The translations under genes were made by a program, and so were the position numbers. This document shows positions 17,453-25,734 of a DNA stretch of 64,000 nt, piece after piece. The stretch lies in NCBI RefSeq assembly GCF_015624425.1, contig NZ_CP049919.1, forward strand, positions 1,674,001-1,738,000. Direction: 5' to 3'. This DNA is from Roseateles sp. DAIF2. Lineage in GTDB: Bacteria; Pseudomonadota; Gammaproteobacteria; Burkholderiales; Burkholderiaceae_C. How positions within the stretch are numbered: position 1 is the stretch's first letter; every line of letters begins with the position of its first letter. The notes under the pieces are model-generated. The model had not been told where the DNA came from, searched no databases, and saw nothing but the letters and a program-made list of their open reading frames with translations.

Positions 17453-17839
17453 CTTGAACGAGTTAGCCCGCGCAGAGCGGGATAAGCGTTGCGGGCCGGC
17501 GGCTGCGGCAGCCTGGATGCGCAGGACTTCTTCGCAAACCACAATGGTGCTTGCAGACCCGGCCTCGCCAGTTGCCGGGCGACTTTGCGGGGCCGAGGAG
17601 CGCAGCGGCGCGGGGCGCGCGCGTCCGCGCGCTTCAAGGACTGACTTGGGCGCTACTGTCTGACCGCAGCGAGCCGCAGGCGAGCGTAGGGAGTTGAGCG
17701 CCCGCCCCGCGATGCGAGCACCACAGGGCAGTCTTGCCGGCCCTCAGGCCGGCAAGACCCCCGCATCGGAGCCCGGCGGCTGGTGGGGCCGGGGCTGCAC
17801 CACGCCGGTCGCCCAAGCCTGGCGGAATATCGATTCAGC
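17453..17839. repeat. Gene-free region with a strong palindrome
   Basis: No gene could be supported in these 387 bases between the LysR gene and the convergent hypothetical gene. It contains a perfect 12-bp stem at 17731-17758 (GTCTTGCCGGCC, loop CTCA, GGCCGGCAAGAC) without a following T-tract, and a smaller CCCGC/GCGGG hairpin near 17467. The segment around 17640-17710 (CTGACCGCAGCGAGCCGCAGGCGAGCG) has the look of a dispersed intergenic repeat. The large palindrome lies where convergent transcripts would end, so it may act as a shared transcription-end or mRNA-protecting hairpin. Confidence 0.55.
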
Positions 17840-18379
17840 CTAACGAAGGCTGCCGCAGTCCGCCACCCCATGCCGATCTACCTGCAGCCGCAGCCGCTGG
17901 CCGGTGTGGAACTGCTGCCAGCGTGGCTGCGGCAGCTCGCAGGTCCAGGGCCGGCCGTCGTCGGCGCTGCGCAGTTGCAGCGCGTAGCGTTCGTGGCGCA
18001 CGCCGCTGCGTTCCAGGCCTTGGGTGAGCCGCGGTTCGGCGGGCCAGCGCGGCGGGGTCGGGTCTTGCCCTTCGGCGCGCTCGCTGCGGCGCGCCCGCCA
18101 TTGCGGCGCCTGGTAACGGCAATGCTCGGCCAGGCCGCGCCGGCCCTCGGGATCCTGCAGCGGGCGGCGGACGATGTCCTGTGCCTGCGCGGGCAGCTCG
18201 TCGCACCAGGCCGAGCCGAGCTCCAGGCCCAGGCGCTCGATCTCGATGTCGCGCTGCCAGGTCTTCGCCGTCACCTCGACCGTCACGCCGCTGGGGCCGA
18301 ACAGGCGCCAGGCCAGCGCGATCGACAGCAGGACGAGGGCGAGCAGGAACAGGCGGTGGCGGCGTAGCAGCAGTGGCAT
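17840..18379 (-). CDS. Hypothetical membrane-anchored protein
   Basis: A 179-residue protein not recognised as any named family. It begins with a short basic segment (MPLLLRRHR) and one hydrophobic helix (LFLLALVLLSIALAWRLF), fitting a signal anchor. The rest is polar, with many Arg and Gln residues and four cysteines (WCDELP, EHCRYQ, WTCELP, ADCGSL), which could form two disulfides in the periplasm. The WTCELPQPRWQQFHTGQRLRLQVDRHG end resembles small periplasmic barrel domains but this is only an impression. It is divergent from the DUF3667 gene with a gap of under 100 bp. Function unknown. Confidence 0.7.
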   Translation of the reverse strand: MPLLLRRHRLFLLALVLLSIALAWRLFGPSGVTVEVTAKTWQRDIEIERLGLELGSAWCDELPAQAQDIVRRPLQDPEGRRGLAEHCRYQAPQWRARRSERAEGQDPTPPRWPAEPRLTQGLERSGVRHERYALQLRSADDGRPWTCELPQPRWQQFHTGQRLRLQVDRHGVADCGSLR

Positions 18380-18426
18380 CGCTGGATTGTCCTAGCTGAT
18401 GCAAGAGAGTGATCGTGGATACTGGT

Positions 18427-19332
18427 ATGACACATCGGCGAGGACCTGACGATGAAGGCAGAGGGCTTGTGAGCAGCAGCGGCGCGAAGATTGTTGAGGC
18501 GCACGCAGCGGACGGTTGCGCCAATTGCGGCGTCGCGCTGCGGGGCGCGTTCTGCCATGGCTGCGGCCAGTCGGCCCATGTGCACCGCTCGCTGGCGCAT
18601 CTGGTCGAGGAGAGCTTGCATGGGCTGCTGCATTTCGAGACCAAGGCCTGGCGCACCCTGCCGGCGCTGCTGTGGCGGCCGGGGCGGCTGACGCGCGACT
18701 ACATCGACGGCCAGCGCGCCCGCTATGTCTCGCCGCTGGCCCTGTTCCTCTTCATGGTGTTCCTGATGTTCTTCACGTTCGCGCTGACCGGCGGCGACGC
18801 GCAGACGACGCGCGAGCAGGCGGCCGCGGTGCCGCGGATGACCAGCGATGCGCCAATCACCGAGGAGCGGCTGCACCAGGGGCTGCTTTCGATCTCGCCG
18901 CTGCTGGCGCGGCCCGCGCTGGAGCGCCGCATCGTGGAGGCGGTGCGCAACCCCGAGCTGATGCTGCACAAGATGAAGGCCGGCGCCGGCAAGTTCGCCT
19001 TCCTGCTGGTGCCGATCTCGCTGCCCTTCCTGTGGCTGCTGTTCGCGCGGCGGCGCGGCGTGGCCCTGTTCGACCATGCCGTGTTCCTGCTCTATTCGCT
19101 GGCGGCGATGGCCTTGCTGCTGTCGCTGGCGGCGGTGCTGGGCGCACTGGGCTGGGAGTTCCTGGCCCTGCTGCTTGTGCTGTTCGGGCCGCCGCGCCAT
19201 ATCTATGTGCAGCTGCGCGACGCCTATGGCCTGGGGCCCTGGAGCGCCGGCTGGCGCTGCGTGGCCCTGCTGGGCGTGGCGCTGCTGGTGCTGGCGCTCT
19301 ACATGCTGCTGGTCGCCGCGGCCAGCCTCTGA
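18427..19332 (+). CDS. DUF3667 family protein: zinc-ribbon plus membrane helices
   Basis: The N-terminal CANCGVALRGAFCHGCGQ is the CxxC...CxxCGQ zinc ribbon that defines DUF3667, followed by the family's long amphipathic block (LLHFETKAWRTLPALLWRPGRLTRDYIDGQRARYVSP, read in pieces). At least four hydrophobic helices follow: about residues 103-124 and three in the last 120 residues. The family is of unknown function and probably sits in the inner membrane with the ribbon in the cytoplasm. The ATG at 18427 (about 301 residues) is used; GTG codons at 18409 and 18469 are alternatives and none has a clear ribosome site. The next gene starts 24 bp after its stop. Confidence 0.8.
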   Translation: MTHRRGPDDEGRGLVSSSGAKIVEAHAADGCANCGVALRGAFCHGCGQSAHVHRSLAHLVEESLHGLLHFETKAWRTLPALLWRPGRLTRDYIDGQRARYVSPLALFLFMVFLMFFTFALTGGDAQTTREQAAAVPRMTSDAPITEERLHQGLLSISPLLARPALERRIVEAVRNPELMLHKMKAGAGKFAFLLVPISLPFLWLLFARRRGVALFDHAVFLLYSLAAMALLLSLAAVLGALGWEFLALLLVLFGPPRHIYVQLRDAYGLGPWSAGWRCVALLGVALLVLALYMLLVAAASL

Positions 19333-19355
19333 CCGGACCGGAAGGCTTAGCCCCC

Positions 19356-20240
19356 ATGCAACCGCTCGACGCCGCCGCCACCGCCGCGGCCCTGCCCTGG
19401 CAGGCGCTGCTCGACGAGATCGCGGCGGTCTGCCGCGAACACCGCGCGGGGCGCCTGCATTGCCCGCCGCGCATCGTGCTGCCGCTGAGCGAGGACGGCA
19501 GCCTGCTGCTGATGCCCTGCCTGAGCGAGAGCATCGGCATCACCAAGCTGGTGACCGTGCATCCGCACAATGCCGCGCGCGGCCTGCCGACGATCGCCGG
19601 CGAGGTGGTGGTGCTGGACAGCGCCACCGGGCAACGCCTGGCCCTGCTCGACGGCCCGGCGCTGACCGCGCGGCGTACCGCGGCGGTCAGCCTGCTGGCG
19701 TTGCGGCATCTGGGCCGCGGCCCGCTGCGGCGGGTGCTGATCGTCGGCGGCGGCGTGCAGGCGAGGGCCCATGCCGAGGGCCTGCGCGCGCTGCATCCGC
19801 TGGCCGATGTCTATGTGCAGGGCCATCAGGAGGTGCCGGCCTTCGCGGCCGAACTGGGCCTGCGGCCGCTGGCCGCCGAGGCCCAGGCCACGCAGGACTG
19901 GGACCTGATCATCTGTGCCACCACCAGCCGCGTGCCGGTGCTGCGCCCCGGCGTCGGCGAGGGCACGCTGGTGATCGGTGTCGGCGCCTTCCGCCATGAC
20001 ATGGTGGAGCTGCCGCCCGAGCTGCTGCGCAGCGCCCAGGTCTATGTCGACGACCCGCCGGGCGCCCAGGTCGAGGCCGGCGATCTGCTGGCCGCCGGCC
20101 TGTTCGAGCCGCAGGCCGCGCTGGAGGACCTGGTGCTGGGCCTGCGCCCGGACGACGATGGGCGCACGCGCGTGTTCAAGAGCGTCGGCTGCGCGCGCTG
20201 GGACCTGGCGGCGGCGCGGGTGGCGGTGCGGGCATCATGA
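19356..20240 (+). CDS. Ornithine cyclodeaminase/mu-crystallin family, likely delta1-pyrroline-2-carboxylate reductase
   Basis: A 294-residue NAD(P)-dependent enzyme of the ornithine cyclodeaminase/mu-crystallin fold. The N-terminal part has PPRIVLPL and GITKLVTVHPHN, where the Lys contacts the substrate carboxylate. The Rossmann loop is VLIVGGGVQARAHAEGL, and the end holds VYVDDPPGAQVEAGDL and VFKSVGCARWDLAAA, the family's KSVG signature. Bacterial members near this one reduce pyrroline-2-carboxylate or piperideine-2-carboxylate in hydroxyproline and lysine catabolism, but no such pathway genes are adjacent, so the substrate is inferred. The stop overlaps the start of the next gene by four bases. 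Confidence 0.8.
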   Translation: MQPLDAAATAAALPWQALLDEIAAVCREHRAGRLHCPPRIVLPLSEDGSLLLMPCLSESIGITKLVTVHPHNAARGLPTIAGEVVVLDSATGQRLALLDGPALTARRTAAVSLLALRHLGRGPLRRVLIVGGGVQARAHAEGLRALHPLADVYVQGHQEVPAFAAELGLRPLAAEAQATQDWDLIICATTSRVPVLRPGVGEGTLVIGVGAFRHDMVELPPELLRSAQVYVDDPPGAQVEAGDLLAAGLFEPQAALEDLVLGLRPDDDGRTRVFKSVGCARWDLAAARVAVRAS

Positions 20241-20656
20241 GCTGGCAGGGACCGGCCTGGGCCTACCCGGCGCTGGAGTCCCTGCATGTGATGGGCATCG
20301 CGCTGCTGTTCGGCGGCCTGGTGGTGTTCGAGGCGCGGCTGCTGGGCCTGGCGCGGGCGCTGCCGCTGCGCGCGCTGGCGCGGCTGGTGCTGCCGCTGGC
20401 GCTCGCCGGCTTCGGCCTGTGCGCGCTGACCGGGCTGGCGATGTTCCTGAGCCAGCCGGACGAGCTGCTGGCCAACGCCGCCTTTCGGCTCAAGCTGCTG
20501 CTGATCGCCGCGGCCGGGCTCAACGCGGCCTGGTTCCATTGGCGCGGCGCGCTGCGCGTCGAGCCGGCGGATGCGCTGGCGCGCGCCCAGGGCCTGCTGT
20601 CGTTGGGGTTTTGGCTCGCTGTCATCATCTGCGGTCGTTGGATCGCGTACGTCTGA
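20237..20656 (+). CDS. Small four-helix membrane protein (DUF6644-like)
   Basis: A 139-residue protein made almost wholly of four hydrophobic helices. The opening YPALESLHVMGIALLFGGLVVFEARLLGLAR resembles the ESLHVxGxALLxG start of the DUF6644 family; the His in this first helix could bind haem or metal but that is speculation. The start overlaps the upstream reductase stop (ATGA), and a DUF6152 gene follows 30 bp downstream, so the three genes probably form an operon. Function unknown. Confidence 0.72.
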   Translation: MSWQGPAWAYPALESLHVMGIALLFGGLVVFEARLLGLARALPLRALARLVLPLALAGFGLCALTGLAMFLSQPDELLANAAFRLKLLLIAAAGLNAAWFHWRGALRVEPADALARAQGLLSLGFWLAVIICGRWIAYV

Positions 20657-20686
20657 CTCCTTTTCCTTGCTGAAAGGCGGCTTGCC

Positions 20687-21154
20687 ATGGACCGACGTCT
20701 GTTCCTTATCGCCGCGGCCGCGCTGCCGCTGGCGGCGGCCCGCGCCCACCACGGCTGGAGCGGTTTCGACCAGCAGCGTCCGCTGTGGCTGGAGGGCCGC
20801 GCCGCCAAGGTCTGGTGGCGCAATCCCCACGCCGAGCTGGACCTGCAGCAGCCCGACAAGCCCCTGCTGCCGGCCGACCTGAAGCAGCGCCGCCTGCCGG
20901 CACAGAGCGCCGCGGTCGACGGCCCGGCGCTCTTGGCCGCGGCCCAGCTGCCGCGCCGCTCGGACCGGCTCTGGCATGTCGAGCTGGCGCCGCTGACGCG
21001 CATGCAGGCCTGGGGCGTCGCCGAGATCAAGGCCGGCGATGCGATCGCGGTACTGGGCTTCGCCCATGAGGGCGAGAAAGGCGACGCGGTGCTGCGCGCC
21101 GAATACCTGTTCGTCGGCGCCCAGGTCTACGGCCTCAGGTCGAGCCCGGCCTGA
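20687..21154 (+). CDS. DUF6152 family exported protein
   Basis: A 155-residue protein with a short twin-arginine-like signal (MDRRLFLIAAAALPLAAARA) leading directly into HHGWSGFDQQRPLWLEG and WWRNPHAELDLQ, the hallmark of DUF6152. The paired histidines at the new N-terminus would suit metal binding, but the family has no established function. It ends with VAEIKAGDAIAVLGFAH and a small beta-rich tail. Its last 20 bp overlap the 3' end of the convergent LysR gene. The ribosome site is a weak AAAGGCGG. Confidence 0.75.
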   Translation: MDRRLFLIAAAALPLAAARAHHGWSGFDQQRPLWLEGRAAKVWWRNPHAELDLQQPDKPLLPADLKQRRLPAQSAAVDGPALLAAAQLPRRSDRLWHVELAPLTRMQAWGVAEIKAGDAIAVLGFAHEGEKGDAVLRAEYLFVGAQVYGLRSSPA

Positions 21155-22085
21155 GTTCGGAGTCGGCCCGCGGGCCGATCTGGCGCAGCAGCGCCGCGCG
21201 CAGTGCGCGGCCCGCCGGCCCCAGCGGCCGGTCGATCCGGTGCGCCAGGCTGGCCGTGGTCGGGCTGCCGCCATCCACCCCCAGCGCCGGCACGCGCAGG
21301 CGCCGCAGCGTGCCGGCGGCCAGCTCCTGCTCGACCGCCCACAGCGGCATGCGTCCCCAGCCGATGCCGGCCCTGATCAGCGCGAGCTTGGCATCCTGGC
21401 CGCCGACCCGCCAGGTGCGCGGCGACAGCACGCCGAAGTCCTGCCCCTCGGACAGCGGCGAGGGATCGGTCTGCACGATCTGCAGATGGTCGGCCAGCAC
21501 TGCGCTGCCCAGCGGCAGTGCGTCGCCATCGTCGCCGCGCCGCGCCAGCGCATGGTCGGCGGCGGCCACCGCGACGAACGCCAGCTCCATCAGCGCCTCG
21601 CGCTCGACGCGCGGGTCCTGGAAGCTCTGCCCGACCAGGATCGCCAGATCGCAGTCGCCGCGCTGCAGCGCCGCCAGTGGCGCGCCCAGCGGCTCGACGC
21701 GCAGCCGCAGCCCCACCTCGGGCAGCTCGGCGCGCCAGGCGCGCAGCACCCGGCCCAGCAGCGGCAGCGGGAACAGGCTGTCGACCACCAGGGCCAGCTC
21801 CAGCTCGACGCCGGCGCCTAAGCCATGGGCGCGGGCGCGCAGGGTGTCCAGCTTCAGCAGCACCGCGCGCGCGTCCTCAAGCAAGACCCGACCCTCGGCC
21901 GTCAGGCTGGGCCGGCGGCTGCTGCGCTCGAACAGGGTCACGCCCAGCTCCGCCTCCAGCGCCGCCACCGCATGGCTGACGGCCGATTGCGCGCGCCGCA
22001 GCCGCGTGCCGGCCGCGCGGAAGCTGCCCGCCTCGGCGATGGTCACGAAGGTGCGGATCTGGCCCAGGGTCAAGGCGTCCAGCAT
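21135..22085 (-). CDS. LysR-family transcriptional regulator
   Basis: A 316-residue regulator. The start MLDALTLGQIRT at 22085 gives the standard distance to the helix-turn-helix (IRTFVTIAEAGSFRAAGTRLRRAQSAVSHAVAALE, read in parts). The effector domain follows with the usual two-lobed pattern (LELALVVDSLFPLP, GDCDLAILVGQSF). It is divergent from the wrbA-MFS pair across 106 bp, the classic LysR arrangement, so it probably controls those genes, perhaps in response to a quinone or aromatic compound. No clear T-N11-A operator was fixed. Its 3' end overlaps the DUF6152 gene by 20 bp. Confidence 0.92.
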   Translation of the reverse strand: MLDALTLGQIRTFVTIAEAGSFRAAGTRLRRAQSAVSHAVAALEAELGVTLFERSSRRPSLTAEGRVLLEDARAVLLKLDTLRARAHGLGAGVELELALVVDSLFPLPLLGRVLRAWRAELPEVGLRLRVEPLGAPLAALQRGDCDLAILVGQSFQDPRVEREALMELAFVAVAAADHALARRGDDGDALPLGSAVLADHLQIVQTDPSPLSEGQDFGVLSPRTWRVGGQDAKLALIRAGIGWGRMPLWAVEQELAAGTLRRLRVPALGVDGGSPTTASLAHRIDRPLGPAGRALRAALLRQIGPRADSELRPGST

Positions 22086-22191
22086 GGTCTGATCTATTGA
22101 GTTGATGGGTTCTAGCGAAATTCTGGCAGTTCTCAAGATCGGTCGGGCGGGCGACATTGCGCGCCTCAATCTGTTTTCTGGAGTGCCGGTG

Positions 22192-22821
22192 ATGGCCAAG
22201 GTTCTCGTTCTCTACTACTCGTCCTATGGGCATGTCGAACAGCTGGCCGAGGCCGTGGCCGCCGGCGCGCGCGCGGCGGGCGCCGAGGTGTGGCTGCGGC
22301 GCGTGCCCGAGCTGGTGCCGGAGGACGTGGCGCGCCGGGCCGGCTACCGGCTCGAGCAGGCCGCGCCGCTGGCCCGGGTGGAGGAACTGCGCGAGGTCGA
22401 CGCGATCCTGATCGGCACGCCGACCCGCTTCGGCCTGATGGCCGCGCAGATGAAGAACTTCCTGGACCGGCTCGGCGGGCTGTGGGCCGAGGACGCGCTG
22501 GTCGGCAAGCTGGGCAGCGTGTTCACCTCCACCGGCAGCCAGCATGGCGGCCAGGAGGCCACCCTGCTGAGCAGCCAGGTGCCGCTGCTGCACCTGGGCA
22601 TGCTCCTGGTCGGCCTGCCCTATGCGTTCAAGGGCCTGAACCGCATGGACGAGGTCAGCGGCGGCACGCCCTATGGCGCCTCGACCCTGGCCGACGACGG
22701 TGCGGGCGGCGACCGCGCGCCGAGCGCCAACGAGCTGGCCGGCGCGCGCTTCCAGGGCCGCCATGTCGCGACGCTGGCGCGCCAGCTGGTGCTGGGGCGC
22801 CAGGCCCTGGAGTCGGCATGA
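22192..22821 (+). CDS. wrbA: WrbA-type NAD(P)H:quinone oxidoreductase
   Basis: A 209-residue flavodoxin-fold quinone reductase that carries out two-electron quinone reduction and so avoids semiquinone stress. The FMN loop is seen in [19 protein letters not shown], then [16 protein letters not shown] and [16 protein letters not shown], the WrbA insertion that separates it from plain flavodoxins. [11 protein letters not shown] is the third FMN contact. The start at 22192 follows TGGAGTGCCGGTG and gives the usual [10 protein letters not shown] opening. The stop overlaps the ATG of an MFS transporter by four bases, so the pair is coupled. Confidence 0.94.
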   Translation: MAKVLVLYYSSYGHVEQLAEAVAAGARAAGAEVWLRRVPELVPEDVARRAGYRLEQAAPLARVEELREVDAILIGTPTRFGLMAAQMKNFLDRLGGLWAEDALVGKLGSVFTSTGSQHGGQEATLLSSQVPLLHLGMLLVGLPYAFKGLNRMDEVSGGTPYGASTLADDGAGGDRAPSANELAGARFQGRHVATLARQLVLGRQALESA

Positions 22822-23999
22822 GGCCGGCCGCCGCCGCGGGTGGCTACCCCTGGGCCCTGGTCGGCTGGGTGGCGGGCGCGGGCATCGTCTCGGCCTGTCA
22901 GGTCGGCAAGGTGCCGCTGGCGCTGCCAGTGCTGCGCGACGCGCTGGGGCTGGCGCTGTCGGACCTGTCCTGGCTGCTGTCGGGCATCGCGCTGGTCGGG
23001 GCCCTGTTCGGCATCGCGGCCGGCCTGGTGGTGGACCGCCTGGGGCCGCGCCGGCTGGTGCTGGCCGGGCTCTTGGTGCAGGGCCTGGCCGGCGCCGCCG
23101 CGGCGCTGGACGGCGGTTTCCCGCTGCTGCTGGCGAGCCGATTGCTGGAGGGGCTGGGCTTTGTCGCGGTGGTGGTGGCGGCGCCGGCGCTGATCCATGC
23201 GGTGCTGGCCGGGCGCGAGCCGGGGCCGGCCTTCGCGGTCTGGGCCACCTTCATGCCGGCCGGCATCACCCTGGTCTCGCTGGGCGGGCCGCTGCTGGAG
23301 GCCTCGGGCTGGCGCGGCTTCTGGGGGCTGAACGCGCTGGCCCTGCTGGTCTATGCCGGCGCGCTGGCGCTGCGTAGCCGCGGCCTGGCGATGCCGGTGG
23401 CGGCGCGATCTGAGGGCGGCGAGTTGGGCGCGCTGCTGAAGAGCGCGATGCCCTGGCTGCTGGGCCTGCTGTTCGCGGCCTTCTGCGCCTGCTACTTCGC
23501 GGTGTTCGGCTTTCTGCCAACCCTGCTGGGGGCGCGCTGGGGGCTGGGCGTCTCGGCCACCGGCGCGCTGACCGGGCTGGCGGTGGCGGTCGGCGCGGCG
23601 GGCAATCTGGCGGCGGGTGCGCTGCTGGCGCGCGGCCTGGCGGCGCCGCGCCTGCTGGCGCTGGCCTTCGCGGGCCTGGGCCTGAGCGGCGCCGGCATCT
23701 TCGCCGGGGCGCTCCCGCCAGGTGCGGCCTTCGCGCTGGCGGTGCTGTTCTCGGCGCTCGGCGGCCTGATCCCGCCGGCCCTGTTCACCCTGGCGGCCCA
23801 GCATGCACGCGAGCGCATGGGCACGATGCAGGGCTGGCTGATGCAGGGCAACAACCTGGGCCTGTTGCTTGGCCCGCTGGTGGCCGGTGCCCTGGTGGCG
23901 CGGCTGGGCTGGTGGGCGGTGTCGCTGCTGGTGGCCGGCCTGGCGGCGGCCAGCGTGGTGGCGACCGGCTGGCTCAGGCCTCGTCCAGCACCGACCTGA
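22818..23999 (+). CDS. MFS transporter, twelve-helix
   Basis: A 393-residue protein with about twelve hydrophobic helices and the MFS loop motif [14 protein letters not shown] between helices 2 and 3. The layout ([20 protein letters not shown], a conserved acidic and aromatic-poor core) resembles the CynX/NimT or nitrate/nitrite-type groups, but the substrate cannot be told. It overlaps the wrbA stop by four bases (ATGA), so the transporter may export or import the quinone or aromatic compound the reductase handles. Its 3' end overlaps the convergent HDOD gene by 26 bp. Confidence 0.88.
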   Translation: MRPAAAAGGYPWALVGWVAGAGIVSACQVGKVPLALPVLRDALGLALSDLSWLLSGIALVGALFGIAAGLVVDRLGPRRLVLAGLLVQGLAGAAAALDGGFPLLLASRLLEGLGFVAVVVAAPALIHAVLAGREPGPAFAVWATFMPAGITLVSLGGPLLEASGWRGFWGLNALALLVYAGALALRSRGLAMPVAARSEGGELGALLKSAMPWLLGLLFAAFCACYFAVFGFLPTLLGARWGLGVSATGALTGLAVAVGAAGNLAAGALLARGLAAPRLLALAFAGLGLSGAGIFAGALPPGAAFALAVLFSALGGLIPPALFTLAAQHARERMGTMQGWLMQGNNLGLLLGPLVAGALVARLGWWAVSLLVAGLAAASVVATGWLRPRPAPT

Positions 24000-24879
24000 G
24001 CTGCTCGTCCCAGACCTCCAGCTCGTCCGGGCCGATCTGCAGCCAGTCCAGCGCGGCGGCGCGGTTGGCGGCCCAGTCCAGGTCCTCGGGCAGGCCCTCG
24101 TGGCGGCGCATCAGGTGCTCGGCCACCAGGCCGGCCGCGACCAGGGTGTGGACCTCGGGTTCGATCGCCGCATCGCCCAGCGATTCGAAATCGTGGTGCA
24201 GGCGGATCGCGCTCATCAGCTCCGGTGCCATGTTCCAGGCGCGGATCAGCAGCGCACCGACCACCGCATGGTCGGTGCGGTGGTTGGCGTTCTCGGTGGC
24301 GATATAGGGGCGGTCGATGCGGGCCGCGGCCTCCACCATGGTCGAGCCGTAGCCGCGCACGCTCTGCAGCAGCACCGGCATGCCGACATGGCAGAACAGG
24401 CCGTAGGTATGGGCCAGGTCGGGCGACAGGCCCGGCAGCTGGCGCGCGATGAAGGCGCAGGCCAGCGCGCGCTTGGTCGAGCGCTCCCAGAAGCGCAGCA
24501 GATGCGGGCTGTTGACCGGGATGGTGTTGCGCAGCAGGAAGCCGGTCATGATCGCGGCGGTCTCGTCCAGGCCGATGCGGTTCATCGCCTGGCCCACGGT
24601 GGTGCAGGGCAGGCCCTGCGGATCCTTGTAGACCGGGCTGTTGGCGGTGCGCAGCAGGGTGGCGGACATCGCCACATCGCTGGCTGCGATGCGCGCCACC
24701 TCGTTCAGGTCGGGCTCGGCATGGGCCATCGCGGCCTGCAGCCGCGCCAGCAGTTCAGGGCAGGGTGGAATCTGGATCTGGCGCAGTGAGCCGTTGCGGC
24801 GCGACTGCTCCAGCTCCTGGCGGATGACGGCCTGGGTCTTGGCCTGAGGTTTCACTTGAAGGACGGTGTTGCTGTTCAT
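23974..24879 (-). CDS. HDOD domain protein
   Basis: A 301-residue protein with an HDOD domain (about 55-250), a degenerate relative of the HD phosphohydrolase fold common in proteobacterial signalling and motility proteins. Typical segments are IQIPPCPELLARLQAAM, ASDVAMSATLLRTANSPVY and the GALLIRAWNMAPELMSAIRLHHDF block. The histidine-aspartate pair needed for phosphohydrolase activity is not preserved, so a protein-interaction role is likely. The start MNSNTVLQVKP is chosen because longer frames read into the intergenic region. It is divergent from lapG by 161 bp, which hints at a shared role in surface attachment, but this is only contextual. Confidence 0.88.
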   Translation of the reverse strand: MNSNTVLQVKPQAKTQAVIRQELEQSRRNGSLRQIQIPPCPELLARLQAAMAHAEPDLNEVARIAASDVAMSATLLRTANSPVYKDPQGLPCTTVGQAMNRIGLDETAAIMTGFLLRNTIPVNSPHLLRFWERSTKRALACAFIARQLPGLSPDLAHTYGLFCHVGMPVLLQSVRGYGSTMVEAAARIDRPYIATENANHRTDHAVVGALLIRAWNMAPELMSAIRLHHDFESLGDAAIEPEVHTLVAAGLVAEHLMRRHEGLPEDLDWAANRAAALDWLQIGPDELEVWDEQLRSVLDEA

Positions 24880-25040
24880 GGGCGGGGGACGGGAGGCAGC
24901 GCTCGCCGCCCCGAGCAATATGCCGCGAATGGCCGGGCTCGAGTATGCCTGCGGCCCGTGGCGGGACGCGGGCGCGCTGTAAAGTGCGGCAAAGTATGGC
25001 GCAGGCCAAGCCCTCTCTCTGTCACCGCCGGCGAACTCCC

Positions 25041-25709
25041 ATGCAGGAATACCGCTTGGCGGCACTTGCAGGCCTGGCGCTGTCCGCGGCCCTGGCGCTG
25101 GGGGCGCTGCTCGCACCGCCGCCTGCTGCGGCGCTGGACGGCGAGCGGGTGCTGGAGGCCGCGGGCCGCTTTGGCCCGCGCACCCAGGCCGCCGCGCGCC
25201 AGCTGCTGCAGCTGGTCGAGCGCCAGGGCGCGCAGGACGAGGCCGCGCGGCTGAAGGCGATCAACGACTTCTTCAACCAGCGCATCGCCTTTCGCGACGA
25301 CAACGAGACCTGGGGCCGGCCCGACTATTGGGCCAGCCCGCTCGAGACCCTGGACCGCGGCCAGGGCGATTGCGAGGACTATGCGATCGCCAAGTACTTC
25401 AGCCTGCTGGCCACCGGCATGCCCGAGGCCCGGCTGCGCCTGGTCTATGTGCGCGCGATGCTGGATGGCCGGCCGCAGGCCCATATGGTGCTGGCCTACT
25501 ATGCGCAGCCGAATGCCGAGCCGCTGATTCTGGACAATCTGCAGCCGGAAGTGCGCCCGGCCTCGGCCCGACCCGACCTGGCGCCGGTGTTCAGCTTCAA
25601 CAGCGAGGGCCTGTGGCAGGGCACCGGGGGCAGCAGCACGGGCAGCGCGGTGGCGCGGCTGTCGATCTGGAGGGACGCCTTGGCGAAGATCCGGGCGGAG
25701 GGGTTCTAA
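25041..25709 (+). CDS. lapG: LapG-type periplasmic cysteine protease (bacterial transglutaminase-like)
   Basis: LapG cleaves the N-terminus of large LapA-type adhesins and so releases cells from surfaces; it is held inactive by LapD when c-di-GMP is high. This 222-residue protein has an N-terminal signal (to about residue 32). The catalytic triad is Cys111, His148 and Asp165, with the same spacing (37 and 17) as Cys135/His172/Asp189 of the Pseudomonas fluorescens enzyme. Asp110 and Glu112 in GDCEDYAI match its calcium ligands. lapD follows 25 bp downstream. No adhesin gene lies in this window, so its substrate is elsewhere. Confidence 0.93.
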   Translation: MQEYRLAALAGLALSAALALGALLAPPPAAALDGERVLEAAGRFGPRTQAAARQLLQLVERQGAQDEAARLKAINDFFNQRIAFRDDNETWGRPDYWASPLETLDRGQGDCEDYAIAKYFSLLATGMPEARLRLVYVRAMLDGRPQAHMVLAYYAQPNAEPLILDNLQPEVRPASARPDLAPVFSFNSEGLWQGTGGSSTGSAVARLSIWRDALAKIRAEGF

Positions 25710-25734
25710 TGCAAACCACAAGGGAAAGGCGGCC

